Assembly (NCBI RefSeq): GCF_003550175.1
Contig: NZ_QXDF01000001.1
Coordinates: 892,501 to 956,500 of the forward strand
Direction: 5' to 3'
Length of the DNA: 64,000 nucleotides
DNA from: Dichotomicrobium thermohalophilum
GTDB taxonomy: Bacteria; Pseudomonadota; Alphaproteobacteria; Rhizobiales; Rhodomicrobiaceae
Shown here piece by piece: positions 1-7,838 of the stretch. Each line of letters begins with the position of its first letter. Within the stretch, counting starts at the first letter, position 1. The notes under the pieces were generated by a model. The model saw nothing but the letters and a program-made list of their open reading frames with translations. It was not told the origin of the DNA and ran no database searches. The translations under genes and the position numbers were made by a program.

Positions 1-990
1 CCGGCCCGTGGCGACAACAACGGCCTTGCCCGTGCCGGAAGCGATGAACGCGCCCTGATAGATCATGTTCACACGGTTGCTGAGCGGCGTACGGGCAGGG
101 CACTTTGTGTCCGCCTCCTTCTGGACCGGCTCACTCTCGCCGGTGAGGAGCGACTCGTTAACCATGAGCGACTGCGCTTCGATGAGGCGCGCATCGGCAG
201 CGATGATCGTGTCCGGCTTCAGCACGAGGATGTCGCCTGGTACCACCTGCGCGCTGTCGACCTCGATCTCGTGCCCGCCTCGCAGAACCGGTACGGTATA
301 GCGCCGCCTCTGTGTCATGCGCCGGATCGTTCGCTCCGAGCCGCTTTCCGTGACGTATCCAATTCCTGCGTTGGCCGACACTACCGCAATGGTCACCACC
401 GCATCGAGCAGTCCGCCCGTTACGATGGAGGCGGCGGAAGCGCCGAGCAGCATCCAGACGGGAAGGCTGTTGAATTGGCGGATGATTAGCGTCAGGGAGC
501 TGTTGGGCGGCGCTTCGGGGATGATGTTGCGGCCATGCTGGCGGATGCCCGCGGCGGCTTCCTCGGCGTCCAGTCCGGTGTCGGCCCTGGTCCCCAGCTC
601 GTCGAGGATGTCGGCGGCAGCGCGCGTGTGCCAGTCGCTGGTCCGGCAGCCGCCAATCTCGCTGGAAGCAGCGGCTGGCGCTGCCGAGAGGGGTTTGGCT
701 GTCGCTCCGGGGTTGGCGTCAAGCGCGTCTGCTGCGCGCTTCATCATCACCTGATGCGGAATCGACGGATCGAAACACAGCAGGACGTTGCCGGTGCGGC
801 TATTGGCGCGCACCATCCGCATATCGGGCAGGCCCGCCAGGACCGCCTCGACCCGCTCTGCCGCAGACGGTGCGCGCTTGGTTCCGGCCACGTTCAGCCG
901 CAGCCGGCCGGCCGCGCCCGCATTCACGACCCGCAGCCGCGGCACACCGCCTGGCGGATCATCGGGAAGCTCGGATGGATCGCTTAGCAT
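1..990 (-). CDS. P-type cation-transporting ATPase, N-terminal part (runs off left edge)
   Basis: Reading the minus strand from the ATG at 990 gives an open frame of 330 codons to the window edge with no stop. Residues about 18-95 resemble an HMA-type ferredoxin-like fold (RLRVVNAG...TGNVLLCFDPS) but lack the metal-binding CxxC. Next come a cation-ATPase N-terminal segment, a first membrane pair (LPVWMLLGASAASIV) and the actuator domain with VPGDILVLKPD and the dephosphorylation motif LLTGES. The phosphorylation (DKTGT) and nucleotide-binding domains must lie outside the window. The family moves cations across the cytoplasmic membrane using ATP; the ion cannot be told from this part. No good ribosome binding site is visible before the ATG. 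A second, complete P-type ATPase lies at 13151-15952. Confidence 0.85.
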   Translation of the reverse strand, partial: MLSDPSELPDDPPGGVPRLRVVNAGAAGRLRLNVAGTKRAPSAAERVEAVLAGLPDMRMVRANSRTGNVLLCFDPSIPHQVMMKRAADALDANPGATAKPLSAAPAAASSEIGGCRTSDWHTRAAADILDELGTRADTGLDAEEAAAGIRQHGRNIIPEAPPNSSLTLIIRQFNSLPVWMLLGASAASIVTGGLLDAVVTIAVVSANAGIGYVTESGSERTIRRMTQRRRYTVPVLRGGHEIEVDSAQVVPGDILVLKPDTIIAADARLIEAQSLMVNESLLTGESEPVQKEADTKCPARTPLSNRVNMIYQGAFIASGTGKAVVVATGR

Positions 991-1264
991 GAGGGGCCGG
1001 GGACGCAAACCCGCATGATATTGGACATCGGAAAGCGTGGCATAACAGAATGCACCTGACGATGACCGTTTTTAACGCGCCCATACGACGCGCTTATGAA
1101 CCTTGCGCCTTCACGGAATGTTATGCGCCTGCGAGACGAACGTGAAAAACGCTGGCGGCGGTCTCTGATAGCGTGGAGACTGTACTGGCGCGCATGGCGG
1201 AACCGCTAACCCGTGCCCAAGGGGGCCGGCAAAGCGTTGAAGAAGCGAAAAGTGGTGCGGAGAC

Positions 1265-2707
1265 ATGATGACGAGACATGTCGACATTGCGATCATCGGC
1301 GCCGGGACGGCCGGCATGGGGGCCTATCGCACGGCGACGAAACACACCGACAATGTCGTGCTGATCGAGGGCGAGCAATACGGCACCACCTGTGCGCGGG
1401 TGGGCTGCATGCCATCCAAGCTGCTGATCGCCGCCGCAGACGCCGCGCACGAGATCGACAAGGCGCCCGGCTTCGGCGTGCATATCGACGGCAATGTGCG
1501 CATCGACGGCCGCGAGGTGATGGACCGTGTGCGCCGCGAGCGCGACCGCTTCGTCAGCTTCGTCATCGAGGCGGTGGAGAACTGGCCCGAAGACAATCGC
1601 ATCATGGGCAAGGCGAAGTTCCTCGATGACCACACACTGGAGCTGGACAACGGTGACCGGGTGATCGCCGAGCGCGTCGTCATCGCCACCGGCTCGCGCC
1701 CCGTCTATCCCAAGCAGTTCGAGGCGGCCGGGGACCGGCTGGTTATCAACGATGATGTCTTCGACTGGCAGGAGCTTCCCGGCGCGGTCGCCGTCTTCGG
1801 CGGCGGGATCATCGGGCTTGAGTTGGGCCAGGCACTTCACCGGCTGGGCGTGCGGATGCGTCTGTTCGGGAAGTTCGGCGATGTCGGCCCGCTGTCCGAT
1901 CCAGAGGTCAAACAGTCGGCGCTTGAGGCTTTTCAGGCGGAGTTTCCCTTCGATCCCGATGCGAACGTGACCTCGATTGAGCGCGTCGACGATGGCGTCT
2001 CGATCACCTTCACTGACGCCGAGGGCCGCGAGACCAACGAGCATTTCGACTATCTCCTCGCCGCGACGGGCCGGCGAGCGAATGTCGACAGCCTCGCGCT
2101 GGAGAACACCTCGCTGGAGCTGGACGAGAAGGGCATCCCGCTGTTCGACCGATACACGATGCAGGCGGGCGACAGCCACATCTTCATCGCCGGCGACGTG
2201 ACGGGCGACGTGCCGCTGCTGCACGAGGCTGCCGACGGGGGGCGTATCGCCGGCGACAACGCGGGGCGCTTTCCCGATATCCGGACCGGCCTGCGCCGCG
2301 CCCCACTCAGCATCATGTTCACCGATCCGAACATCGCCACCGTCGGCCACTCCTACCGAGAACTCGACAACCTGCAATGCGACTACGCCATCGGCCAGGT
2401 GGATTTTGGCGGACAGGGCCGCAGCCGCGTCATGCTCAAGAACCAAGGCCTGCTGCGCGTCTACGGCGAATACGGCACCGGTCTGTTCCTCGGCGCGGAG
2501 ATGGTCGGCCCGCGGATGGAGCACATCGCGCATCTGCTTGCCTGGGCGTATCAGCAGCGCATGACGATCTCCCAGATACTGGATATGCCCTTCTATCACC
2601 CGGTCGTGGAGGAGGGCCTGCGCAGCGCACTGCGTGACGTCAATGCCAAGCTGCACATTGGGCCTGAGAGCCCGCGCCGTTGTCTGGACTGCGGCCCAGG
2701 CGGGTGA
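1265..2707 (+). CDS. Dihydrolipoyl dehydrogenase-like FAD/NAD(P) disulfide oxidoreductase
   Basis: This 480-residue cytoplasmic flavoprotein belongs to the class I pyridine nucleotide-disulfide oxidoreductases. Visible are the FAD-binding GAGTAGM near residue 12, the redox pair CX4C in TTCARVGCMPSK (about residues 42-47), the second FAD motif with ATGSRP, the NAD(P) Rossmann segment VAVFGGGIIGLELGQ, IAGDVTG, and the C-terminal HP..E catalytic dyad in FYHPVVEEG. Family members reoxidise dihydrolipoamide or a related dithiol. No pyruvate or 2-oxoacid dehydrogenase subunits are adjacent, so it is probably not the complex-bound E3. It could be an E3 paralogue or a mercuric-reductase-like enzyme, though the C-terminal vicinal Cys pair typical of MerA is absent (it ends CLDCGPGG). 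A double ATG starts the gene, with CGGAG just upstream. Confidence 0.85.
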   Translation: MMTRHVDIAIIGAGTAGMGAYRTATKHTDNVVLIEGEQYGTTCARVGCMPSKLLIAAADAAHEIDKAPGFGVHIDGNVRIDGREVMDRVRRERDRFVSFVIEAVENWPEDNRIMGKAKFLDDHTLELDNGDRVIAERVVIATGSRPVYPKQFEAAGDRLVINDDVFDWQELPGAVAVFGGGIIGLELGQALHRLGVRMRLFGKFGDVGPLSDPEVKQSALEAFQAEFPFDPDANVTSIERVDDGVSITFTDAEGRETNEHFDYLLAATGRRANVDSLALENTSLELDEKGIPLFDRYTMQAGDSHIFIAGDVTGDVPLLHEAADGGRIAGDNAGRFPDIRTGLRRAPLSIMFTDPNIATVGHSYRELDNLQCDYAIGQVDFGGQGRSRVMLKNQGLLRVYGEYGTGLFLGAEMVGPRMEHIAHLLAWAYQQRMTISQILDMPFYHPVVEEGLRSALRDVNAKLHIGPESPRRCLDCGPGG

Positions 2708-4441
2708 TCGGGACCGGTGAAGTCCGCCTGCCCCCAACCCTCAGTCGCTTGACACGTCTTCGTCCTCGCGGCCAAAAGCCTGCGTCATTGGCGGCGCGGC
2801 CTCCGCCGTCGCGGGACAGGAGGGGGGAAAATGAAAGTCTGGCTGGCTCTTCCGGCCCCGTGACGGCGCGCGCGGGCCGGCCTGGCTGCTACGTGACACC
2901 GGCGGTGAGGTTTTGCCGACTGACGCGGAGACGGCCTGGGTGTGGTCGATCTTTTTCGTCGTCGCAGAAGTGGACTGACGCTGCCTCGGGGCGCTGCGCT
3001 GAGGCGATAGCCCGGCCTGTGGATGAACGCGCGCTCCCTGGCGGGCCAAGCCGCGCAATTGTGGCCTCAAAACTACAACACGCCGCAATCCAGAGTAGTT
3101 TTTCCCAGATTCTGCACGCGTCTCACCTGTCTGTGCGATGCGCGCGATCCCGTTCAGACTCTACCACTGGTTGCGACCCGGAGGCCGACGCTTCGGGCTC
3201 GCGGGGCGGCCCAAGCCGGGGCCGTCGGCGAGGTTTCATGCGGGTGTCCCGACTACGCGACGGCGCGAACGGGATTGGCGGTTCGTTCGGACGCTCGGGG
3301 AAGGACGAGAAGAGATGATAGCAGAACGGTACATGTCGGATAGAGCGCGGGAGCGTATTCCCGTGTGGCGCTATCCGCCAGCCGTGGATGCGCACAACGC
3401 ATCACGGCATCATTCATTCGACGGCTGCGGCGCAACGGGGGTATTGGCCGTCGCGGCTTTGCTTGATCCGGTCGTTTTGGGCACACAGACATTCAAGGAT
3501 GCAAGGCGCAGTCGCCGCTTTGGCGCTGTAGATTGTGCGGGAGGCAGGCGTTCACGCGCTGTACCGCTCTCCTTGCACTGAAAACACTTGGTCGCTGAAG
3601 CGACCGTTTCAGAATTGCCCTTGACCGCATCAAGGACTGCGCCGGCTGGGAGTAGCCGGTGCAGTCACTTTCTGGCTCCGGTGAGCCGGACCCCCTATCC
3701 TGCCAGAGATGATGCCGGCGGCCTTTCGGCTTCGCCCTCCCGCTCTGCAGACGCCACGCAGCCTGTAGAGCTTTTGACTATCTGTTCGGGCTGTTTTCGC
3801 GGAAGTCTGCCGCCTTCCCTGCAAGGCGGGAAACGATTTGTTCGCCGCGGCCTTGCGCCCCGATCTCAACGCGCCCCCGGACACAACGGTACGCCAAGGA
3901 TACACGCCGTTAGCGCATGTCCGCCCGCGCCTCATTGCAGAGTCGACCACGCCACGTCCGGAACAAAAAGATCTCTGCTACACCTGCTGCGCCGTGACTG
4001 TTGCATTTATGCACCCTGGAAAGTCAATTGCTACAATTTAGTGCAAATGCGTCATGCGGTCTTATCCGGCGCTTGTGATTATCCCCGCAACGGTGATGGA
4101 GCGCAACTGACGGTGGTGTCAGCGGCTGCCCATCACGCGAGACGGGCCGGTGGGAAAAGTTTGGCGGACGCTCGGGCACGCGTGACCGCCAATTAGGTTG
4201 ACATCCAACGACAAGCCGGCCCGCTCAGGCGAGATGGGGGATCTGACAATGTCGGAACCGTCCGAGCCAGGCGGATTGACGCGAAAAGGCTCTCCGCGGA
4301 TTGCCGCGCGCCGAATTTGCATCGTGGTGCCGGGAATTAACGTCTTGAATCCATCGACGCCGAGACGTCAGGAAAACGTCGTGTTGCGCGATGACCCGCG
4401 CAGCAAGCAACAATGCGTCGTCGATAGCGAATTCATGAACA
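2708..4441. other. Long region without a convincing gene
   Basis: About 1.7 kb between the flavoprotein gene and the secretion locus. Open frames exist on both strands, as expected at this GC content, but none gives a recognisable protein or has a convincing ribosome binding site plus a protein-like composition. At 2831 a strong purine-rich site precedes an ATG, but that frame stops after about ten codons. The only clear structure is the stem-loop cluster described separately at 3590-3829. The stretch could be decayed coding sequence, a non-coding RNA locus, or both. Confidence 0.5.
3590..3829. other. Cluster of stem-loops, possible structured RNA
   Basis: Consecutive short-loop inverted repeats: GGTCGC/GCGACC (3590-3605, TGAA loop); CCTTGA/TCAAGG (3619-3635, 5-nt loop); a 12-bp stem ACTGCGCCGGCT/AGCCGGTGCAGT with one G-T wobble and a 6-nt loop (3636-3665); GGCTC/GAGCC (3674-3687, CGGT loop); and, further on, CCGCCTT/AAGGCGG (3810-3829). 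The first four are packed into about 100 nt. None is followed by a T-run typical of intrinsic terminators. I do not recognise it as 6S, tmRNA, RNase P or SRP RNA. The transcribed strand is unknown. Confidence 0.4.
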
Positions 4442-4481
4442 ATTCGCCAATTATGGGCGAATCAGTCATCAATGGTGACTG
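4442..4481 (+). promoter_or_regulatory. Two adjacent inverted repeats upstream of the secretion locus
   Basis: Two perfect dyads lie side by side 30-70 nt before the start codon at 4511. The first is ATTCGCC-7 nt-GGCGAAT (4442-4462). The second is CAGTCA-7 nt-TGACTG (4463-4481). Both have 7-nt spacers, so both centres have a spacing suited to dimeric regulators, and they sit where an operator or promoter for the 4511-7223 gene set would be. The regulator and the promoter elements are not identifiable from the sequence. Confidence 0.45.
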
Positions 4482-4510
4482 GGCATTTTGGGACAGAGAG
4501 GAGAAGGGAC

Positions 4511-4903
4511 ATGAAAAAACTGATTGCGGGTCTCGCAGTCACGTTCACTGGACTGGGCACACCCGCGATGGCGGGCGACAGCTATAGCGCCGGCTCCATG
4601 TGGGGCACGGACGGCTCCGGCGTGGCGGTCAGCGGTGCCGCGGCATCTTCGGCGGCGCACGTCCAGAACGGCACCGTCGCGGGGCAGGTCAACGCCGCCG
4701 AAGAAGGCCTGCTTCTGGCGACCGGTTCCGAGGGATCGATCACCATCCAGTCGATCGGGAGCCAGACCGTCGTGAGCAGCACCATCTCCGGAAACGACAA
4801 CAGCATCCACACGCACGCCGATCAGGACAGCACGAACAGCGGCGACGTGACAAACGACGGCCAGGTGAACACCGGGGACAACGCGACGAACAACAACTAC
4901 TGA
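4511..4903 (+). CDS. Small exported Asn/Gly/Ser-rich protein, possible curlin/HfaA-like fibre subunit
   Basis: A 130-residue product with a clear signal peptide (MKKLIAGLAVTFTG...) and predicted cleavage after AMA. The mature part has no Cys and is low in charged and aromatic residues. It is rich in Ser, Gly, Asn, Thr and Val, with alternating polar/small segments such as SITIQSIGSQTVVSSTISG and an Asn/Asp-rich tail ending GDNATNNNY. That tail recalls the end of E. coli CsgA (NNATAHQY). The start is fixed by GAGGAGAAGGG just upstream. It precedes a CsgG-like lipoprotein gene by 36 nt, so I infer that it is a secreted fibre or anchor subunit exported through that pore. The sequence has no canonical curlin repeats, so the assignment rests on context and composition. 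Confidence 0.6.
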   Translation: MKKLIAGLAVTFTGLGTPAMAGDSYSAGSMWGTDGSGVAVSGAAASSAAHVQNGTVAGQVNAAEEGLLLATGSEGSITIQSIGSQTVVSSTISGNDNSIHTHADQDSTNSGDVTNDGQVNTGDNATNNNY

Positions 4904-4939
4904 CCTGCGCGGGTGCGCTGGAGATGGGGGATTCTGGTA

Positions 4940-5731
4940 ATGCCGGGCACTGTGAGTTCACTGAAGGGGATCACCACCGCTAGCCTCGCGGCTTTGACGC
5001 TGGCGGGTTGCGCTGCGACGCCAAAAATCGACGAGTCGGCGCCGCAGCCACAAGTAAACGTTTCTCAGGCGGCGCTGCCGACAGCCGTCCAGCCCTATCC
5101 GCGGATCGAGCGCGTGTTGCAGTGTGTCCGCGATACCGGCGTGCTGCACGGCAAGACCTTCGTTGTCGGCAGCTTCGCGGACAGCACGGGCAAGATCAAC
5201 GCCGTCGCTCAGGGCGCGACCGGCAACTTCGTCCCGCAGGGGGGCAGTTCCTCCTACATCACGGACGCCATCAGCAAGATGGGCGGCAGCGCGATCTCGA
5301 CCTATTTCGGCAAGCCGGCCAAGGCGGTCCGCGCGGACTACGCGATCAACGGCATCTTCAACAGCCTCGACTTCGGCCAGCCGGCGGAAGCCGATGTGCG
5401 CGTTGGCGGCTGGGGGCCGACGCTGGGCAAGGGCTTCGCCCAGCTCACCCTGTCGATCCAGCTTGACCAGGCGGCGACGCGCGTGAACCGGCAGATGAGC
5501 ATGATCCAGCGGCCCGTGCGCTATCAGCAGGTCGGCGCGGGCGTTGGCGACGTGCTCGGTGACACGCTCGTGACCGGCAACGTCGTGTTCAGCAACCAGG
5601 AGCGCCTGCAGTTCGAGGCGCTGAACGGGCCGATCGCGCTGGGCGTGGCCGATGTCGTGATGAAGGAATTCCCCCATGCAGCGGACCAGTGCCGGGGGAT
5701 GGTGGCAGACCTGCTCAACACCGTTTCGTAG
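4940..5731 (+). CDS. CsgG/HfaB-family outer-membrane lipoprotein
   Basis: 263 residues from the ATG at 4940 (preceded by TGGGGGA; an in-frame GTG at 4913 is a weaker alternative). The signal peptide ends in the lipobox LTLAGC, with Cys at about residue 23. The fold outline matches the CsgG/HfaB family: VGSFADSTGKIN (compare the AdyTGk segment), VPQGGSSSYITDAISKMG, a strand pair with YAINGIFNSLDF and GGWGPTLGKGFAQLTLSIQL, then the GVGDVLGDTLVTGNVVFSNQE segment. In the known family the protein forms a nonameric outer-membrane pore that exports curli or holdfast-anchor subunits. Flanked by two exported low-complexity proteins, it is the likely secretion channel for both. No CsgE or CsgF homologue is visible. 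Confidence 0.75.
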   Translation: MPGTVSSLKGITTASLAALTLAGCAATPKIDESAPQPQVNVSQAALPTAVQPYPRIERVLQCVRDTGVLHGKTFVVGSFADSTGKINAVAQGATGNFVPQGGSSSYITDAISKMGGSAISTYFGKPAKAVRADYAINGIFNSLDFGQPAEADVRVGGWGPTLGKGFAQLTLSIQLDQAATRVNRQMSMIQRPVRYQQVGAGVGDVLGDTLVTGNVVFSNQERLQFEALNGPIALGVADVVMKEFPHAADQCRGMVADLLNTVS

Positions 5732-5831
5732 AGCGGGGGGCAACTGCCGACAGGTTGGAAGTCTCTGAAGCCCTGGAGGCTTTCGGTTAGTGACTTTTTG
5801 GGCTGTGAACTGAGCAAACAGGAGAGCAAAG

Positions 5832-7223
5832 ATGAGAAATGCAAAACTGATGACGGGCGTCGCGTTGGCGGCGCTGATTGTGGGAGCGCCGGCGGCGTTC
5901 GCGCAGGACAACGTGACGGTTGGCGAAATCAACCAGAACGTCTCGAACGACCAGTTCGTCTCGCAACCAAGCGAAGGCGAAGTCGACGTCAACAACCTTA
6001 ACGGCACTTCTACGTCCGCGAGTTCATCCGTGACCGGCGCTTCGGCCGCAGTTGCAGGGTCGTTCGTCAACAATGTCACGAACTTGACTTTCGACGGGGA
6101 CATCACTCAGAGATCTTCCAACACGCGCGTCGACCCGGACAACTTCGGCGAGGGCAAGGTTGGGTCCGAGCCTGCAAACGGCGTCGTCTTAAACGAGGCT
6201 GACGCGAGTGTCGGGAACCTCAATGGTACAGCCTCGTCGGCATCTGTCTCGGCGACCTCTTCGATCAACGCCGTGTCGGTCAGCTTCGTGAACGGTGGCG
6301 GCAGCGTGGCGGGGGACGCGGACATCACGCAAAGAGCGTCCGCTGACTCCTTCAACGCTTCGGGGACCAAAAACAACGCAAGCATCAACGGTGCTGATAT
6401 TGATATAACCGGGGTTGCCGCGTCCGTTTCCGACTCGGCCCTCGGTGCCGGGTCCGTTGTCACCGTCACCGGCATTGGCAAGAACACCAGTACATCCTTA
6501 GGTAACGTGGTTTTCGGCGATATCGATCAGAGGTCAACCGTCGACAATCAAAGAGTCACAAACAAATCCAACAGCATGGACCTCGGCACGGTGTCAGGCA
6601 CGGCCGCTTCGGCGTCAGTGTCGTCGACCGGCGCTCAAAATGCCATCTCCGTGACGCGGATCGGTGGTACGAAAAATACCTCGACGGTGACCGATATCGA
6701 TAACGTGAAGCAGGTCGCCAGCCAGGAAGGCCGGGACACGAAGGTACAGATTGGCACTATCACTGGCGACAACGTCAGTGGTACTGGCGCATCGGTTTCG
6801 GCCAGCGCCACCGGCGCGATCAACGTCTTGAGTGTCACCGGCGTCAATGCAGGCAACGACACGACGATCAGCCTTGCTACTGATGGCGACGATTCGATCA
6901 CGCAGAATGCCTCTAATGGCGTGAACCGGAACACCCCAACCGAGACGTTCAATGAGACCAGTATCAATGTTGGGAATGTTTCGGGTAAAGGGGCCTCTGC
7001 GTCGACGAGTGCGACGGGCGCTGCGTCGGTTGTTTCCGTGTCGAAAATCAATGGCGGCGCGACGACCGCGACCACTGGCAACATCTCGCAAACGGCTTCA
7101 AGCAGTGGCGTAGTCACGAATACTAGCAGCGTTACCGCCGGCAACCTGACTGCAACCGGCACCAGCGCGTCGATCTCTGCCACAGGCGCTTCCGCTGCTG
7201 TGTCTGTATCGACGATCCAGTAA
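5832..7223 (+). CDS. Exported modular Ser/Ala/Thr/Gly-rich protein, probable surface adhesin or fibre
   Basis: 463 residues with a signal peptide (VALAALIVGAPAAFAQ, cleavage after AQ or AFA) and start set by AGGAGAG. The mature protein is seven successive modules beginning near residues 55, 129, 191, 253, 314, 382 and 438. The core pattern is NVSGxGASxSxSATGAxxxVSVxxI followed by a variable loop and GDIxQxAS. The modules are 56-74 residues apart and the last ends within its core at VSVSTIQ. No Cys, Trp or Tyr is seen. Such regular beta-prone modules suggest a beta-solenoid or amyloid-like fibre. Position after a CsgG/HfaB-like pore parallels the Caulobacter hfaA-hfaB-hfaD order, where HfaD is the large anchor protein. 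Function is inference; sequence identity to HfaD was not tested. Confidence 0.65.
   Translation: MRNAKLMTGVALAALIVGAPAAFAQDNVTVGEINQNVSNDQFVSQPSEGEVDVNNLNGTSTSASSSVTGASAAVAGSFVNNVTNLTFDGDITQRSSNTRVDPDNFGEGKVGSEPANGVVLNEADASVGNLNGTASSASVSATSSINAVSVSFVNGGGSVAGDADITQRASADSFNASGTKNNASINGADIDITGVAASVSDSALGAGSVVTVTGIGKNTSTSLGNVVFGDIDQRSTVDNQRVTNKSNSMDLGTVSGTAASASVSSTGAQNAISVTRIGGTKNTSTVTDIDNVKQVASQEGRDTKVQIGTITGDNVSGTGASVSASATGAINVLSVTGVNAGNDTTISLATDGDDSITQNASNGVNRNTPTETFNETSINVGNVSGKGASASTSATGAASVVSVSKINGGATTATTGNISQTASSSGVVTNTSSVTAGNLTATGTSASISATGASAAVSVSTIQ
5994..7220 (+). repeat. Seven degenerate protein-level modules of the adhesin-like gene
   Basis: The modules start at about nucleotides 5994, 6216, 6402, 6588, 6771, 6975 and 7143. 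They are conserved as protein (GxxASxSxSATGA, VSVxxI, GDIxQ) but divergent as DNA. They are therefore old duplications kept by selection rather than recent tandem copies. Confidence 0.7.
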
Positions 7224-7243
7224 GCACTGGACTCGAGAACTAT

Positions 7244-7269
7244 GGAGCCGGGCCTTCGGGCCTGGCTCC
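7244..7269 (+). terminator. Stem-loop terminator with TTCG tetraloop
   Basis: An 11-bp stem GGAGCCGGGCC / GGCCTGGCTCC (with one G-T pair) closed by TTCG, followed by the pyrimidine stretch TTCCTTCC. It lies 21 nt after the adhesin stop codon and 33 nt before the next start. It probably ends the 4511-7223 transcript, though the T-run is weak. Confidence 0.7.
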
Positions 7270-7301
7270 TTCCTTCCGATGCTCGCGCTATGGGTCTTCC
7301 G

Positions 7302-7787
7302 ATGAAACATGCTTTGATGATTTTAGGCCTCGCCCTGGTTTGGACCTTTTCCGGCGCGCACAGCGCAGCCGCGCAGGACGACAACTGGCAGACCGCCTGC
7401 GACGATACCCGTTGCCAGCTCTTCAGCGAGATCAGGAACGAGGAGGGCACGACCCTCGCGCGGCTCTACATGCAAAACCTCGCGCAGGACGGGCAGGATG
7501 CGAATGTCGTCGCGCTCGTGAACTTGCCGCTCGGCGTTTACATCCCCTCCGGCGTCGCGGTCGATGTCGATGACGATTACGTTTTCCGCGCCCAGCTTCT
7601 CGAATGCCGCGAGGATGAAGGCTGCCGCGCCGCGTTCGACCTCACCCCCGAAATCCTCGAAGAAATGAAGATGGGCGGCGAGATGTCGGTCGCGATCGTC
7701 GACGGGCGCAGCCGCCGGGCGATCTCCTTTAACTTTTCGCTCATGGGTTTCACAAAGGCTTACGAAGAATTCTCGGCGAAGATGTAA
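7302..7787 (+). CDS. IalB-like (invasion-associated locus B family) periplasmic protein
   Basis: 161 residues with a signal peptide ending HSAAAQ. The mature part shows the IalB family pattern: an initial W..AC...RC with two Cys (NWQTACDDTRCQ), a central NLPLGVYIPSGVAVDVDD segment, LLECREDEGCRAAF with the second Cys pair, and a C-terminal FNFSLMGFTKAY. Four cysteines could form two disulfides in the periplasm. The family was named from Bartonella invasion, but most alphaproteobacterial members have no known role. It follows the terminator at 7244-7269, so it may have its own promoter. The start was chosen at the ATG at 7302, which gives a normal signal peptide. Confidence 0.75.
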   Translation: MKHALMILGLALVWTFSGAHSAAAQDDNWQTACDDTRCQLFSEIRNEEGTTLARLYMQNLAQDGQDANVVALVNLPLGVYIPSGVAVDVDDDYVFRAQLLECREDEGCRAAFDLTPEILEEMKMGGEMSVAIVDGRSRRAISFNFSLMGFTKAYEEFSAKM

Positions 7788-7838
7788 TCCTGGTCATCGC
7801 CGCAGCTGGGTCGGTGTCAGAGGAGGAAAGCGCGGATC

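Noticed and set aside
3588-4196. Open frame through the stem-loop cluster, and known RNA classes (6S, tmRNA, RNase P, SRP)
   Set aside because: The peptide has no recognisable domain, and none of the conserved RNA cores could be found.
4249-4587. A frame starting MSEPSEPGG with a leader similar to that of the CsgG-like gene (GAGATGGGGGAT)
   Set aside because: It overlaps the better supported exported-protein gene in another frame and shows no protein-like composition.
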